Source: Actinomycetota bacterium (GTDB taxonomy: Bacteria; Actinomycetota; Geothermincolia; Fen-727; Anoxymicrobiaceae). From it: 6,057 nucleotides of DNA. Both the position numbers and the translations under genes were made by a program. This document shows positions 5,558-6,057 of this stretch, one piece after another; the first letter of the stretch is position 1; each line of letters begins with the position of its first letter. The notes under the pieces are model-generated. The model was not told the origin of the DNA. It ran no database searches and worked only from the letters and a program-made list of their open reading frames with translations. The stretch spans positions 1-6,057 of the forward strand of contig JAENXM010000108.1 of the NCBI GenBank assembly GCA_016649525.1, given 5' to 3'.

Positions 5558-6057
5558 TTGATCGAAGGGCAGATAAGCAAGGTTTCCGGGCCTGTTGTCG
5601 AGGCGCGCGGTATGGCCGGCTCGAGGATGTACGACGTCACCTTCGTCGGAGAACTCAACTTGATCGGGGAAATAATCCGACTCGAGGGCGAGAAGGCGGT
5701 GGTGCAGGTCTACGAGGACACGAGCGGCCTGGAGATAGGCGAGGCCGTCATCTGCACGGAGCAGCCGCTCCTGCTCGAGCTGGGCCCCGGGATGCTGAGC
5801 GCGATATACGACGGGGTGCAGAGGAGGCTTCCGGACCTCGCGGAGCGTTACGGGGACTACATAACCCGGGGTACTGTCTCTGACCCGCTCGACCACGAGC
5901 GCGAGTGGGAGTTCGTGCCGCAGGCAAAGGCGGGCGACAGCGTAGTGGCGGGCGACGTGATCGGATACGTCCAGGAGACCGAGGTTATCAAGCATCTCGT
6001 GATGGTGCCGCCGGAAAGGGAAGGGGTGCTCGCGGAGGTCAGGAGCGGGAACTTGAA
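5558..6057 (+). CDS. atpA: A/V-type ATPase catalytic subunit A, N-terminal part (cut by window end)
   Basis: Only the first 166 residues are present; the full subunit is usually about 580-600. Residues 1 to about 70 are the N-terminal beta barrel (IEGQISKVSGPVVEARGM at 2-19). LGPGMLSAIYDGVQRRL (75-91) is the conserved bridge, and the stretch from about 105 to 166 (ITRG, EWEFVP, VIGYVQET, VMVPPEREGVL) belongs to the non-homologous bulge that separates catalytic A from non-catalytic B. The Walker A and B motifs and catalytic residues lie beyond the window, so activity cannot be judged here. A hydrolyses or makes ATP at the A-B interfaces, with three copies per complex. The TTG start is supported by AAGGAG at 5544-5549 and an in-frame TAA at 5543. 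It follows F by 63 nt; B and D are expected downstream. Confidence 0.95.
   Translation, partial: MIEGQISKVSGPVVEARGMAGSRMYDVTFVGELNLIGEIIRLEGEKAVVQVYEDTSGLEIGEAVICTEQPLLLELGPGMLSAIYDGVQRRLPDLAERYGDYITRGTVSDPLDHEREWEFVPQAKAGDSVVAGDVIGYVQETEVIKHLVMVPPEREGVLAEVRSGNL

Larger units (their letters stand above)
686..6057 (+). other. A/V-type ATPase operon H-I-K-E-C-F-A (3' end outside window)
   Basis: Seven subunit genes share one strand with gaps of 39, -1, 34, 21, 15 and 63 nt, and no terminator-like hairpin plus T run is seen between them. The order matches the archaeal aha clusters and Thermus-type bacterial operons, where B and D follow A. One promoter candidate (561-589) precedes the cluster. 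The stretch from 480 to 685 is the only place where operon control signals are visible upstream. Confidence 0.9.

Noticed and set aside
5510..5995. Reverse-strand open frame of 161 codons opposite subunit A.
   Set aside because: It is antisense to the conserved A barrel and bulge region, extends into the palindromic element and resembles no known protein.
1..6057. CRISPR array, tRNA/rRNA genes, insertion sequence or transposase.
   Set aside because: No regularly spaced long repeats, tRNA-like cloverleaf, or transposase coding sequence was seen; the only repeat elements are the short dyads and the 34-bp palindrome listed.

Overview
The window is the first part of an archaeal/vacuolar-type (A/V-type) rotary ATPase operon, preceded by one small gene for a probable lipid-binding SCP2-domain protein. 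All genes lie on the + strand and none shows a frameshift or internal stop. The sequence is moderately GC-rich and uses ATA and AGG codons freely. It has clear Shine-Dalgarno sites, several GTG/TTG starts, a sigma70-like extended -10 promoter candidate and a short palindromic GGGGTCAGACCC-type intergenic element. Together these favour a bacterium, perhaps an uncultured anaerobic lineage such as a deep-branching Actinomycetota. That placement is a guess, and an archaeon is not excluded because the gene order is the same in archaea.

Layout: 1-50 is a purine-rich leader with a strong ribosome site. 51-479 encodes the SCP2-domain protein. 480-685 is a 206-nt intergenic region, AT-richer than the genes. 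It holds a weak terminator candidate, small dyads and repeats (CTTGAATAG twice), an extended -10 promoter candidate and a two-stem leader hairpin just before the operon. The ATPase genes follow in the order H (686-1042), I/a (1082-3091), K/c (3091-3405), E (3440-4036), C (4058-5146), F (5162-5494) and A (from 5558, cut by the window end). Genes B and D would be expected just downstream but are not visible.

How the genes work together: I and K form the membrane ion path. K makes the rotating ring carrying the ion-binding glutamate, and I supplies the two half-channels and the essential arginine. C caps the ring and, with F (and D, not visible), forms the central rotor. E and H form the coiled-coil peripheral stalks that hold the A3B3 head against I. 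A is the catalytic subunit. The tight spacing (one-base I/K overlap, gaps of 15-63 nt) supports co-transcription.

No wholly new system is evident; the core is a well-known complex. Items worth a second look are the palindromic element between F and A, the leader hairpin, the ring's ion-ligand set (four of the five Enterococcus-type Na+ ligands, the fifth being Met), the Ala-rich N-terminal extension of K, and the five non-ATG starts among seven subunits.
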